A stretch of 64,000 bases of DNA from positions 20,095 to 84,094 of the forward strand of contig CAJUPU010000011.1 of NCBI GenBank assembly GCA_910588495.1. Direction: 5' to 3'. Of the stretch, positions 1 through 8,576 are shown in pieces; position 1 is the first letter of the stretch, and every line of letters starts with the position of its first letter. The notes under the pieces were generated by a model. That model worked only from the letters and a program-made list of their open reading frames with translations, did no database searches and was not told the origin of the DNA. This DNA comes from an uncultured Oscillospiraceae bacterium (GTDB lineage: Bacteria; Bacillota; Clostridia; Oscillospirales; Oscillospiraceae). Made by a program: the position numbers and the translations under genes.

Positions 1-1
1 G

Positions 2-373
2 GGCCGGCTGAAGCAGATCGCACCCGTTGTCCTTGGCATCACTGACCCCTTCATCCTGGACAATTTCTACGTCTGGTTCAAGAACAACTGCCCCTTAAAC
101 GGCCCGCTGTATGACGATGTGCGGTTCGAGCCCCTGTCCGGGGAGCGGAGCGGGAAATATTTCATGGTGACCAAGGACAGTCCCCATGAAAAGGCCAAGT
201 GGGTGCTGTACACCGAGCGGTACGGTTTCCAGGAGCCGGAATTCCAGTGCGGCAATGTGCGTGACATGATCCGCTACGTCAACCAGCTGGGGCCGGAGCT
301 GCAGCGGGGCGCGCCCGATCCGCACCGCCATCTGCCGTCCAAGGCGCCCAGGCGGAAGGAGGCGGAGCGGTGA
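2..373 (+). CDS. Conserved ICE protein, 5' end outside window (paralog of next gene)
   Basis: The reading frame is open from base 2, so the true start lies upstream of the window. The visible 123 residues run from a GRLKQIAPVVLGITDPFILDN segment to a basic tail ending RRKEAER. The gene at 370-1113 repeats the same order (LIAPVILGVSDPLILDNYF, then WTLYTERFGFRTPEF, then CGHVQDMTKYI), so the two are tandem paralogs. Function unknown; no catalytic motif is visible. The stop overlaps the GTG start of the next gene (GTGA), which predicts translational coupling. Confidence 0.75.
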   Translation, partial: GRLKQIAPVVLGITDPFILDNFYVWFKNNCPLNGPLYDDVRFEPLSGERSGKYFMVTKDSPHEKAKWVLYTERYGFQEPEFQCGNVRDMIRYVNQLGPELQRGAPDPHRHLPSKAPRRKEAER

Positions 374-1113
374 GCACAGAGCAGATAACTGTCCGCCAGT
401 GGCAGGAGAACTACCGGGCCGGAGCCTACAACGGCAGGGACATCGAGACACAGCGGGCGGCGGGCTGGCGGCATTGGTGCTGCCGGGGAGACGCCCTGGC
501 CGGGCGTCTGAGGCTGATCGCGCCGGTGATCCTGGGTGTCAGCGACCCGCTCATCCTGGACAACTATTTCATTTCCTTGACGAACAACATCGGGCAGGAG
601 GATCTGATATACGACTGTGCGGCGTTCCGGCCAGCGGATGGAGAAATCGGCGATATTCCATCCTTCGAAGTGCGCCTCGGCAGTCCGGGGCTGGACAGGT
701 GGACGCTGTACACGGAGCGGTTCGGCTTCCGCACACCGGAGTTCAGCTGCGGCCACGTTCAAGATATGACGAAGTACATCGACGCAATGGCCCCGGAATT
801 GGAGCAGGGTGTGCGGCCAGCGATCCTGGACGAAAAACAGGCCGTGATGGAGTACATCCTGTTTTGGAACTCCATCTTCCCCCTGGACCTGCGGCGGGAA
901 GGAGAGCACAGCTACAGCTTTCTGGACCGGGACGATGGCCGGAGGAAAACCGTCCATGTGGCCGCCCGGCTGGAGAACGCGCCGCCCGGCTTCCAGGCGG
1001 AGGGGTCTGTGCGGATCAACAGGCTCTATGTGTCCTGTCCCGATGACCGCGCCAAGGAGGCCGTGATCTTACCCCCTAAAAAATCTCACAAAAAGAAGGA
1101 GGCCGAGCGTTGA
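370..1113 (+). CDS. Conserved ICE protein, tandem paralog of preceding gene
   Basis: This is a 247-residue protein of unknown function starting with GTG inside the preceding stop codon. Residues ~45-135 match the preceding partial gene closely, for example LILDNYF and LYTERFGF. The C-terminal ~100 residues (from about ILDEKQAVMEYILFWNS) have no counterpart in what is visible of the paralog. The tail PKKSHKKKEAER is strongly basic and its codons contain the ribosome binding site (AAGAAGGAGG) of the next gene. The stop overlaps the next TTG start. I recognise no enzyme signature. Confidence 0.8.
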   Translation: MSTEQITVRQWQENYRAGAYNGRDIETQRAAGWRHWCCRGDALAGRLRLIAPVILGVSDPLILDNYFISLTNNIGQEDLIYDCAAFRPADGEIGDIPSFEVRLGSPGLDRWTLYTERFGFRTPEFSCGHVQDMTKYIDAMAPELEQGVRPAILDEKQAVMEYILFWNSIFPLDLRREGEHSYSFLDRDDGRRKTVHVAARLENAPPGFQAEGSVRINRLYVSCPDDRAKEAVILPPKKSHKKKEAER

Positions 1114-1532
1114 ACGATAAGACCCGCGCAAAAGGGGCCGGTCCCCCCGGCAAGCCCGATCTTCCGCCCCAGGCGGAGGCGGAGATCATGGAGCGGCTGT
1201 ACGCCGACATGAGGATCAGCTCCGGGGAGATCGCCGCTATTTTGAAAAAATATGACGTCTGCGGCGATGTTCCTGCCCTCCAGGACAGCTATCGCAAGCG
1301 GCTGGGCCAGCGCCTGATGGCCAGCATCCGGGACGAGAGCGGCAAGCGGGAGGTGCTGGCCCACGGCAGCCAGTATGTGGTGGTGGAGTGCTGCAACGAC
1401 CGCCAGGCGCTGCGGGCCATCCGCCGCCGCATCCAGGCGCAGATGGGCGGGCTGGACGTGTCCGCCGCCAAGGTCCAGGGCCGCATCCATGTGCTGGACC
1501 GGCTGTTGGCCCGGTTTAGAAGGGCGGCCTGA
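1110..1532 (+). CDS. Small protein of unknown function, possible DNA-binding N-terminus
   Basis: A 140-residue protein with a TTG start overlapping the previous stop (TTGA). It has a basic, Pro-rich N-terminus, then a helical segment around residues 33-55 (MRISSGEIAAILKKYDV) that resembles a helix-turn-helix but is not diagnostic. The C-terminal half is Arg-rich (RAIRRRIQAQMGG, LLARFRRAA). It is not a family I can name. It sits in the coupled accessory operon, with a 34-codon gene two bases downstream. Confidence 0.7.
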   Translation: MNDKTRAKGAGPPGKPDLPPQAEAEIMERLYADMRISSGEIAAILKKYDVCGDVPALQDSYRKRLGQRLMASIRDESGKREVLAHGSQYVVVECCNDRQALRAIRRRIQAQMGGLDVSAAKVQGRIHVLDRLLARFRRAA

Positions 1533-1534
1533 CC

Positions 1535-1639
1535 ATGGGCTTTTGGAAAGACCTGCGGGCTGTGCTGGCCCGCCCGGACATTGTGCGTGAATTGGAGCTG
1601 GAGCATCATAAAAACGAAAAGCGAGGCGAAGCACGATGA
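1535..1639 (+). CDS. 34-residue small protein
   Basis: This short frame starts with ATG two bases after the previous stop, reads MGFWKDLRAVLARPDIVREL and continues for 14 more residues to a basic end (KNEKRGEAR). Its TGA overlaps the ATG of the following gene (ATGA). The exact fit between neighbours and the Lys/Arg-rich end carrying the next ribosome binding site support it as a real gene. Function unknown; it could be an amphipathic helix peptide. Confidence 0.6.
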   Translation: MGFWKDLRAVLARPDIVRELELEHHKNEKRGEAR

Positions 1640-2826
1640 GCGGCATAGTGGAATTGAAGCTGTACAGCCCCCTCCAGGTGGACATCATCGACCGGGACAC
1701 CCCCGGCCATGCCATCCCTTTTCAGGCGTTGGGCCGTGACCGCCTGGGAGAGTACACCGGGATGATCATGAAGGCTTTTAGGGCGCTCCAGTCCCAGGAG
1801 GATGCCCGGGACGCCTTCGTCTCGCCGGACCAGGACTGGTCTGAGGTGTGTGACAAGATCGTGTCCCTCACCCGCACGGTGGAGGTGGTGGACGGCAGGC
1901 TCTACGGCGTTTATACCTGCCGGAGCCAGGGTGAACTGCGTCCGAACGAGCTGGATGACCTGGAGTGGTACTGCCATGATCAGTGGGAGAACGGCTGGGG
2001 CGAGGGCTACGCCTGCTGTCCCTGTGAAGGGGCCGGCCTGGGGCTGTATATCCACTTCTGGCAGGATGCCGATGGGCCGCTACTGGCCCGGGAGGAGCTG
2101 GAGGGGCCTCGGAGTGCGCCGCTGCTCGGGCCCGCTGTCACGGAGATCACGCCGGACACCTTCTGGACCCTGCTGGACCAGGCCAGGACGGCCTGTGACG
2201 GCAGCCAGAGGGCGGCGGCGTACTGGCTGACAGAGCGGCTGATCAGTATGGGACCGGAACAAGTGATGCATTTTCACAGCATCCTGCACGGGTACATGGA
2301 GCTGGCGGATAAGTACGGGCTGTGGAACGCGGCCATCCTCATCCATGAGGACGGCTGTTACATCGATGGATTTGAGGACTTCCGGGCCTGGCTCATTTTC
2401 CAGGGCCGGGATACTTACCTGGCGGCACTGAGGGACCCGGACTCCCTGGCCGGTGTCCCCGCCAGCGTGGAGGAGGACTGCCGGTTCGCGGACTTGCCCT
2501 ATGTGGGTGAGATGGCATACGCACGGCTGACAGGCCGTAACGCCTATGACGATCTCGACGCGGCCGGCCACCAGCGCATGGTGGCAGAGCTGAAGAAAGA
2601 TATCGTGTACAGCGCGGGGATCGAGTATCCTCACGAGTGGTCCGAGATGGCCGCCTACCTCCCCCGCCTCACCGCCCAGCACACGACCCCGGAGGAGCTG
2701 CGGTCCCGCGCCCGCCGTGGCCCCATTTGGGACCGCAACGCCCCGGACATCCAGAGAGCGAGGGCCGCGGCTTCCAAGAAGCAAAAAACGAAAAACGGCA
2801 AAAAGAAGGGGGGCGAGACCCGGTGA
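1636..2826 (+). CDS. DUF4240-containing protein with extra N-terminal domain
   Basis: A 396-residue protein. Residues ~1-155 form an unidentified domain with Cys residues in YACCPCEGAG. Residues ~165-285 match the DUF4240 pattern: a TPDTFWTLLDQAR opening, then YGLWNAAILI, GFEDFRAWLIFQGRDTY and LRDPDSLAG. DUF4240 is widespread and uncharacterised, often in predicted self/non-self or mobile contexts. The end is Lys-rich (KKQKTKNGKKKGGETR). The ATG overlaps the upstream stop and the TGA overlaps the next GTG. A second DUF4240 gene follows directly. Confidence 0.8.
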   Translation: MSGIVELKLYSPLQVDIIDRDTPGHAIPFQALGRDRLGEYTGMIMKAFRALQSQEDARDAFVSPDQDWSEVCDKIVSLTRTVEVVDGRLYGVYTCRSQGELRPNELDDLEWYCHDQWENGWGEGYACCPCEGAGLGLYIHFWQDADGPLLAREELEGPRSAPLLGPAVTEITPDTFWTLLDQARTACDGSQRAAAYWLTERLISMGPEQVMHFHSILHGYMELADKYGLWNAAILIHEDGCYIDGFEDFRAWLIFQGRDTYLAALRDPDSLAGVPASVEEDCRFADLPYVGEMAYARLTGRNAYDDLDAAGHQRMVAELKKDIVYSAGIEYPHEWSEMAAYLPRLTAQHTTPEELRSRARRGPIWDRNAPDIQRARAAASKKQKTKNGKKKGGETR

Positions 2827-3500
2827 GCGACACCATCACCGAGGTGAACAAGGACACCTTCTGGGCCCTCATCGGCCAGGCCAAAGAGCACCCGGGCGGC
2901 CCCGGCGAGTGGCTGATGGAACAGCTGGTGGATATGGGGCCGGAGCAGGCAAAGCGGTTTGACACCATGGCGCGGGTGTACATGGACCTGGCCTATCAGT
3001 ACGGCCTGTGGACCGCCGCCAGCGTGATGGAGCGGTACGGCTGCTCCGATGATGGGTTCATTGATTTCCGGGCCTGGCTGGTAGGCCAGGGCAAGGCTGT
3101 GTACATGGCCGCGCTGGCCGACCCGGACTCCCTGGCCGGCGCGGCGGACTATCAGGACCAGCGTTTTAGCTTCCTGCCCTATGTCGGGGACTGCGCCTAC
3201 GAGGAGCTTACAGGCTGGGGCGCCTACCAGGACTTCGACCCCGCCGGGTACCAGGCGCTGAAAGCGGAGCTGGAGAGGGATATCGTGTACGGCGACGGCA
3301 TCAATTACCCCTACGATCTGGCGGATATCCCCGCCTACGTCCCCCGGCTGTGCGCCAAGTACCTGACGCCGGAGCAGATCCAGGACCTGACCCAGTCCCG
3401 GGGCTGTACCTGGAACCTCACCAGCCCGGAGATCCTGGCGGCGCGTCAGAATGCGAAAAAAAGCGAAAAAATAAAGGACAAGAAAGGAATCGAACGATGA
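2823..3500 (+). CDS. DUF4240 protein
   Basis: A 225-residue protein with a GTG start inside the previous stop codon. I preferred this start to a longer in-frame extension inside the preceding gene because of the GTGA overlap and the upstream AAGAAGGGGGG. It carries one DUF4240 domain (NKDTFWALIGQAKE, YGLWTAASVM, GFIDFRAWLVGQGKAVY, ADPDSLAG) and shares the downstream YVGD.AYEELTG and DIVYGDGINYP region with its neighbour, so the pair is a tandem duplication. The tail ends KIKDKKGIER. The stop overlaps the parM-like ATG. Confidence 0.82.
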   Translation: MSDTITEVNKDTFWALIGQAKEHPGGPGEWLMEQLVDMGPEQAKRFDTMARVYMDLAYQYGLWTAASVMERYGCSDDGFIDFRAWLVGQGKAVYMAALADPDSLAGAADYQDQRFSFLPYVGDCAYEELTGWGAYQDFDPAGYQALKAELERDIVYGDGINYPYDLADIPAYVPRLCAKYLTPEQIQDLTQSRGCTWNLTSPEILAARQNAKKSEKIKDKKGIER

Positions 3501-4426
3501 GCGAAACGATCACGATTGGGGTGGATCACGGCTACGCAGCCATGAAAACCGCCCATTTCTCCTTCTCCACCGGGCTGGTGGAGTACGCGCACGAGCCCTA
3601 CACCCGGATGGATGTGCTGGAGCTGGACGGCAAGTATTATGTTGCCGGTACCGGCCGCCAGCCTCTCCAGAAGGACAAGACCGCCACCGAGGACTACTAC
3701 CTGCTCACCCTGGCGGCCATCGCCAAGGAGCTGGACTACCGCCAGGCGGGGCCTGTGGCCACCGTCCACCTGGCGGCCGGCCTGCCCCTTACCAGCTTCG
3801 GGCGGGACAAGAAGAAATTCAGAGAATACCTATTCCGGGACGGCAAGCCCGTCACCTTCCGCTACGAGTGGACGACCTACACTGTCACCATTGAGCGGGT
3901 GTCCCTGTTCCCCCAGGGGTACTCCGCCGTCCTCACCCAGCAGGACCTGCTGGACGAGCCCTCGGTCATCGTGGCGGACATCGGGGGCTGGACGGTGGAC
4001 CTCATGCGGCTGGACGGGCGCATCCCCAACGCCGCCGCCTGTCGGAGCCTGGAGCTGGGCATGATCCGCTGCCTGGACGAGACCGCCGAGCAGGTGCGCC
4101 GCTCCCTGGGGCTGTCTTTGACGGCGGCGCAGATCGAGAGCGTCCTGCGGGGCGATGTGAGCGGCGTGGACAGCCGGGCCAAGGAGATCATCCGCCGGGA
4201 GGCCGGGGCCTACACCCGCCGCCTGCTGTCCGCCATCGCCGAGAGCGGCCTGGACGCGCGGGCCATGCCCGCCATCTTCCTGGGCGGCGGGGCGGCGCTG
4301 ATGCAGCGGCACGTTTCGGCCATAGACGGCCTTTGTCGGGCCCTAATTTTAGACGACGTATGCCTGAACGCCAAGGGCTATGAGCGCCTTGTGGAGCAGA
4401 TCTCCGCCCGTGTCAGCGATGGATAG
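3497..4426 (+). CDS. parM: ParM/StbA-type actin-like segregation ATPase
   Basis: A 309-residue actin-fold protein. It shows the phosphate-1-like N-terminus (ITIGVDHGYAAMKTA), a central phosphate-2-like ADIGGWTVDLMRL and a C-terminal adenosine-type motif (IFLGGGAALMQ). Proteins of this type polymerise with ATP and push plasmid copies apart. ICEs carry them to stabilise the excised circular form. Start ATG overlaps the upstream stop and length fits the family. It overlaps the next small gene by 8 bp, the normal parM-parR order. The gene name rests on family resemblance only. Confidence 0.85.
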   Translation: MSETITIGVDHGYAAMKTAHFSFSTGLVEYAHEPYTRMDVLELDGKYYVAGTGRQPLQKDKTATEDYYLLTLAAIAKELDYRQAGPVATVHLAAGLPLTSFGRDKKKFREYLFRDGKPVTFRYEWTTYTVTIERVSLFPQGYSAVLTQQDLLDEPSVIVADIGGWTVDLMRLDGRIPNAAACRSLELGMIRCLDETAEQVRRSLGLSLTAAQIESVLRGDVSGVDSRAKEIIRREAGAYTRRLLSAIAESGLDARAMPAIFLGGGAALMQRHVSAIDGLCRALILDDVCLNAKGYERLVEQISARVSDG

Positions 4427-4724
4427 GCGGCGGCTGAACCTGTCCCTCTCCATGGCCTCGCCCCTCCAGCGGGAGGCGTGGGCCATCCTGTCCGCCATCC
4501 CCGCGGGCCAGCGGACCGACGCTGTTTGCCACGCCCTCTGCCGGGCCCACGATGAGGGCACCATGCTGGACGCCCTGCGGGCGGTGCTGCGGGAGGAGTG
4601 GGGCGGGGTCGGCTCAACAACAGAAAAGCCAGTGCAGGCGCGGGAGGCCGGGGATGTCGGGAGCGACGTCCTCGGCTTTCTGCTTGACCTGCAAAGCGAT
4701 GATGAGACCGGGTTCGTGACATGA
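4419..4724 (+). CDS. ParR-like partner of ParM (predicted ribbon-helix-helix adaptor)
   Basis: A 101-residue protein beginning inside the parM 3' end. The N-terminal RRRLNLSLSMASPLQREAWA reads as a beta strand followed by helices, as in ribbon-helix-helix adaptors, and the next segment (RTDAVCHALCRAHDEG) fits the second helix pair. Position directly after parM is the main evidence that it binds a centromere-like site and links it to ParM filaments. The centromere repeats have not been located. The C-terminal third looks disordered. Confidence 0.65.
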   Translation: MDRRRLNLSLSMASPLQREAWAILSAIPAGQRTDAVCHALCRAHDEGTMLDALRAVLREEWGGVGSTTEKPVQAREAGDVGSDVLGFLLDLQSDDETGFVT

Positions 4725-6130
4725 GAAAATATTTTATTTGGGGGTTTCCTGGCATCGGAAAATCCGCCGTAGATCCCAAATTCCGCATCGTAGACGCGGA
4801 CTGTGAGCGTTTCAAATATGTGCTCCCGGCGGATGCTCCCGACAGCCCGCATTCGCTCCAAAACACAGCGTACACCCGGCGGGACCCGTCTTTCCCCCAA
4901 AATTATTGGGACTACGTTCACTCAGTGGATGCGGACGTGGTCCTGCTCAACTGCCACATCAGCTTGCTGGGCGCGCTGGACAGCGAACGGCTGCTGCTGG
5001 TCTACCCCTCCCCGGCTTTGAAAGAGGAATACCTGCGGAGATACGCGCTGCGGGGGGACAACGGGACCTACCTGCTCCATATGGAGGCCGCCTTTGACGG
5101 GATGGTGGCGGCGGTCAGAGCCAGTCCCTACAGAAAATATGAGATCACAGATCCGAATACTTATTTGCAAGATTTGATAGAAAAAGGGATGATCATGGAA
5201 CAATTCATTACCAAGAAAGAGCTGGTGGACCTGCTGGGAAAATGCGTACAGCTGGGCGTCTACGCCCCGGAAGGGCCCGCCGCCGGGAAAACGCCGGACG
5301 AGCTGGCGCAGATGCTGTTTGAGGGGAGCCTCTCGCTGGACGTCGCCGGTCTGAAAAACGATCTGGCGGCCAGGCAGGCGGAACTGGACCGGGAGCGGCT
5401 CCTGCGTGATCGCAGGGGCGGCCTGAGCCATGAGGAACTGAGCGGCAGGATCATGGAGGGGATCGTGAACGGCGCGCTGAACATACGCCACACCGATGTC
5501 GCGCCCTATTCTTTCGGCTATCAGGTGACGTTCCGATCCGCCAAGCATGGCGTTACCTATCGCTGTGCGTGCTACTGTTCCCTTCCGGATGTGCCGGAGG
5601 AAATCACCCGCAAAATCGAAAGCGGTACGCTGACGATAGACGTCCCGGACCTGCTGGCGGAGATTGGGTCGGCGGAGGAGCGCAAGATCAAATCTTTTGT
5701 TTTGGAGCGGGACTCCGGGCTCCAGCCCCGCGGCAGTTATACCGGCCATGTGGCAAGCGCCCGGGACGTCCATCGGGGGATCGCGCTGGACGGCATCATC
5801 CGGGGCCATTATCAAGGGGACTACAGCAGCATGACCACCGGGACGGAGAACGACACGGTGCGCGCGCTGGTGGCATTGAAGGGCTTCTGCCTGGACTGCC
5901 TCAATAAGCTGCCCTCGCGCCCTCTGATCGAGTTCGTCACGGCCTATCTGAAGGACCACGGCACGGACGTCTCCACCCCGGAAAAGCTGAAAGATTGGAT
6001 CAGGAGAAATCCCGATAAATGCGCGCTGCCCGAAAACCGTGAGCGTTTTTCGTCCTGTTTGGAGGCTGAACAGGCCGCTTTGGGGCAGAAACCGAAAAAG
6101 TCCAAACGGAAAAACCAGTGTGAACGATAA
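4721..6130 (+). CDS. P-loop NTPase-domain protein, unknown function
   Basis: A 469-residue protein whose ATG overlaps the preceding TGA. The N-terminus holds a Walker A motif, GFPGIGKS (residues ~8-15), followed by a nucleotide-kinase-like region (DADVVLLNCH, LLLVYPSPALKEEYLRRY) to about residue 150. The rest starts with EQFITKKELVDLLGKC, passes through a coiled-coil-like DLAARQAELDRERLLRD stretch, and is otherwise unassigned. The substrate cannot be deduced. It ends in the basic tail KPKKSKRKNQCER. A 21-bp gap separates it from the methyltransferase gene. Confidence 0.7.
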   Translation: MRKYFIWGFPGIGKSAVDPKFRIVDADCERFKYVLPADAPDSPHSLQNTAYTRRDPSFPQNYWDYVHSVDADVVLLNCHISLLGALDSERLLLVYPSPALKEEYLRRYALRGDNGTYLLHMEAAFDGMVAAVRASPYRKYEITDPNTYLQDLIEKGMIMEQFITKKELVDLLGKCVQLGVYAPEGPAAGKTPDELAQMLFEGSLSLDVAGLKNDLAARQAELDRERLLRDRRGGLSHEELSGRIMEGIVNGALNIRHTDVAPYSFGYQVTFRSAKHGVTYRCACYCSLPDVPEEITRKIESGTLTIDVPDLLAEIGSAEERKIKSFVLERDSGLQPRGSYTGHVASARDVHRGIALDGIIRGHYQGDYSSMTTGTENDTVRALVALKGFCLDCLNKLPSRPLIEFVTAYLKDHGTDVSTPEKLKDWIRRNPDKCALPENRERFSSCLEAEQAALGQKPKKSKRKNQCER

Positions 6131-6151
6131 AACGAGCGGCGGTGGCCGGGG

Positions 6152-7351
6152 ATGAATAGCGTCCCCGGTTTTCTGCTGTTCCGTAAGACGATGGAGGTGA
6201 AAAAGCATCTGATCCGCTATTTTGATATGTTCGCGGGCATCGGCGGGTTCCGGGCGGGCCTGGACCGGGCCGGAGGATTCCAGTGCATCGGGCACTGCGA
6301 GATCGACAAGTACGCCGACGCCAGCTACCGCGCCATCCACGAGATCGGAAAGGAGGAGGTCTATTATCCAGACGCCAGAGAAATTGACCCCGGAACTATG
6401 CCGGACTTTAATCTGCTCTGTGCCGGTTTTCCGTGCCAGCCCTACAGCCTCAGTGGAAAGCGCAGGGGCTTCGAGGACGCCCGAGGCACTCTGTTCTTTG
6501 AAATTGCCCGACTGGCTGAAGCCAAACGACCTGCGTTTTTATGTCTTGAAAATGTTCCCGGACTGCTTTCGCATGACCAGGGCCGGACGTTTCACGCCAT
6601 CCTCACCACGCTTCATGAGCTGGGGTATGGTCTGGAATGGTCTGTGCTCAACAGCGCCAATTTCCACATCCCCCAGTCGCGGCGAAGGCTGTTCCTTGTC
6701 GGATATCTTGATCCCCGATGCGCCGGAAAAGTATTTCCTCTCGGCGGAAATGACGGCAAAGCTCTTATTCAACTCATCGGAGGCCCCCAGGGATACCGGG
6801 TCTACGACCCCAGCGGAGTAGCTTGTACGCAAACCTCCGGTTCAGGAGGAACGGGGGCCAAAACGGGGCTGTACCTGGTGGACCTGTGCGCCGGACACCC
6901 CCAGCCCAGCGAGATCGCCCGGTGCCTCACCGCCCGGTATGGGCAGACGACCCTGTCCACCCACCCCAGGGAGCGTTCCGGGGTGCTGCTGATCAAGGAG
7001 GCCACCAAGCGCGGCTACAAGGAGGCCAACCCCGGCGATTCCGTGGACCTGGGCTACTACGGGAGCAATACCCGCCGAGGCCGGGTGGGCCGGGACATCG
7101 CCCACACCCTGGAGACCAGCAGCATCCAGGGCATCGTGGAGCGCGGCGGGCGCATCCGCCGCCTGATGCCCCGGGAATGCCTGCGTCTCCAGGGCTTCGC
7201 CGAGGATCAGATCGACCGCCTGCTGGCTATCACCTCGGACGCCCAGGCGTACAAGCAGGCCGGCAACAGCGTCACCGTCAACGTGATCGAGGCCATCGGG
7301 CGGCGCATCCGGGCGGTGGATGAGGAGCTGAGAGGGGGCGCGGCGGCGTGA
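6152..7351 (+). CDS. DNA (cytosine-5-)-methyltransferase
   Basis: A 399-residue C5 methyltransferase with motif I (FDMFAGIGGFRAGL), motif IV with catalytic Cys95 (GFPCQPYSLSGKRRGFED), motif VI (LENVPGL), motif VIII-like QSRRRLFLVGY, and motif X (QAGNSVTVNVIEAIG). It transfers methyl from S-adenosylmethionine to cytosine. A second possible start is the ATG at 6191, which has a weak upstream site. No restriction endonuclease gene is adjacent, so it looks like an orphan anti-restriction or regulatory methylase. The TGA overlaps the next GTG. Confidence 0.92.
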   Translation: MNSVPGFLLFRKTMEVKKHLIRYFDMFAGIGGFRAGLDRAGGFQCIGHCEIDKYADASYRAIHEIGKEEVYYPDAREIDPGTMPDFNLLCAGFPCQPYSLSGKRRGFEDARGTLFFEIARLAEAKRPAFLCLENVPGLLSHDQGRTFHAILTTLHELGYGLEWSVLNSANFHIPQSRRRLFLVGYLDPRCAGKVFPLGGNDGKALIQLIGGPQGYRVYDPSGVACTQTSGSGGTGAKTGLYLVDLCAGHPQPSEIARCLTARYGQTTLSTHPRERSGVLLIKEATKRGYKEANPGDSVDLGYYGSNTRRGRVGRDIAHTLETSSIQGIVERGGRIRRLMPRECLRLQGFAEDQIDRLLAITSDAQAYKQAGNSVTVNVIEAIGRRIRAVDEELRGGAAA

Positions 7352-8319
7352 TTGGTTTGAAAGACCAGTGCTTCGGTGTGGAGGTGGAAATGACTGGCAT
7401 CACCCGGAGGCAGGCTGCACGGGCGCTGGCGGAATATTTCGGGACAGAGGCTCAGTATACGGGCGGCACTTATGACACCTGGGTGGTAAAAGACTCCAAG
7501 CGGAAAAGCTGGAAGCTGATGAGCGACAGTAGCATCCTCGCGGAGAAGAAAACCGTCAGCGGCTATGAGGTCATCCCCGATGATGACGAGGGCAGGTACT
7601 ACTGGGTGGAGATGGTCACGCCCAAGCTCACCTATGACCAGCTCCCCGTGCTCCAGGAGTGTATGCGGCGGGTGGAGCGGGCCGGGGCCAAGGTGAACGA
7701 TTCCTGCGGCCTCCACGTCCATGTGGACGGGGCCGGCCACAACCGGCAGAGCCTGAAAAACCTCATCGGCATCATGTTCTCCAAGGAGGACATCTTGTTC
7801 AAGGCCCTCCAGGTGAACGAGGAACGGGCCAAAAGATGGTGCAAAAAGGTGCGGGAACCCATGCTGCGGGAGGCCCGGGCCCTGTCCGCCGACGAGACGA
7901 AGGACCTGACCGCGCTGGAGGAGATCTGGTACGAGGGCAATGTGGAGCACGACCACTACAACAAGACCCGCTACCACGCCCTCAACCTGCACTCCATGTT
8001 TTACCGGGGCACCGTGGAGTTCCGCTGTTTCAACTCCACCCTGGACCCCGGGCTGGCGACATCCTATGTCCACCTGTGCTTGGCCATGTCCGCCCAGGCC
8101 ATCGCCCAGCGCAGCACCGTCATGCGCAAGACCCACAGCGACAACGAACTGTTCACCTTCCGGGTGTGGCTGGTGCGGCTGGGCCTCAACGGGCCTGAAT
8201 TCAAGGAGACCAGGGACCAATTACTCAAAAATCTGAGCGGCGACAGGGCCTGGCGCCACGATAAGGACAGCTATGAAGTCAACAGAAGAAAAAAGCGTGA
8301 CCGAAACGCGGAAAGGTAG
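7348..8319 (+). CDS. Amidoligase-family enzyme
   Basis: A 323-residue protein of the amidoligase (COOH-NH2 ligase) family. It has the opening CFGVEVEMTGITRRQAARAL, WELMSD-like SWKLMSDSSI, WVEMVTPKL, and the metal/substrate segment NDSCGLHVHVDGAGH, then FRCFNSTLDPG. Family members form amide bonds using a glutamine-synthetase-like fold and are thought to modify peptides or cell-surface molecules. A gamma-glutamylcyclotransferase-like gene lies one gene downstream, a pairing described for this family. Start GTG overlaps the methylase stop. Tail ends RRKKRDRNAER. Confidence 0.85.
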   Translation: MIGLKDQCFGVEVEMTGITRRQAARALAEYFGTEAQYTGGTYDTWVVKDSKRKSWKLMSDSSILAEKKTVSGYEVIPDDDEGRYYWVEMVTPKLTYDQLPVLQECMRRVERAGAKVNDSCGLHVHVDGAGHNRQSLKNLIGIMFSKEDILFKALQVNEERAKRWCKKVREPMLREARALSADETKDLTALEEIWYEGNVEHDHYNKTRYHALNLHSMFYRGTVEFRCFNSTLDPGLATSYVHLCLAMSAQAIAQRSTVMRKTHSDNELFTFRVWLVRLGLNGPEFKETRDQLLKNLSGDRAWRHDKDSYEVNRRKKRDRNAER

Positions 8320-8576
8320 TGAACATGAAGATCCGTATCGACGGAAGGACCTATGAGGGGACGGGAGAGGCCATCATGGACCAGCTCCGGTTGGCCGCCT
8401 TCGACCCCACCGAGCACCCGGACGCTGAGAGCTATCTCCAGCAGCTCCGGGCCAATTTCATCCGAACCACGGGGCTGGACTGCCCGCTGCCGTCCGGCAG
8501 CGTGGAGCGCCAGGCCCAGGCCATGATCCGCCATCTGGCCAGGTACGGCGCGCTGGAGGTGATCCACGATGGCTGA
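8319..8576 (+). CDS. Small conserved protein between amidoligase and cyclotransferase
   Basis: An 85-residue protein starting with GTG on the last base of the amidoligase stop, or with ATG two codons later at 8325. It opens MKIRIDGRTYEGTGEAIMDQ and ends LARYGALEVIHDG. There is no recognisable motif. Its position between amidoligase and cyclotransferase, overlapping both, suggests it works with them, for instance as a substrate or adaptor. That is inference only. Confidence 0.7.
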   Translation: MNMKIRIDGRTYEGTGEAIMDQLRLAAFDPTEHPDAESYLQQLRANFIRTTGLDCPLPSGSVERQAQAMIRHLARYGALEVIHDG

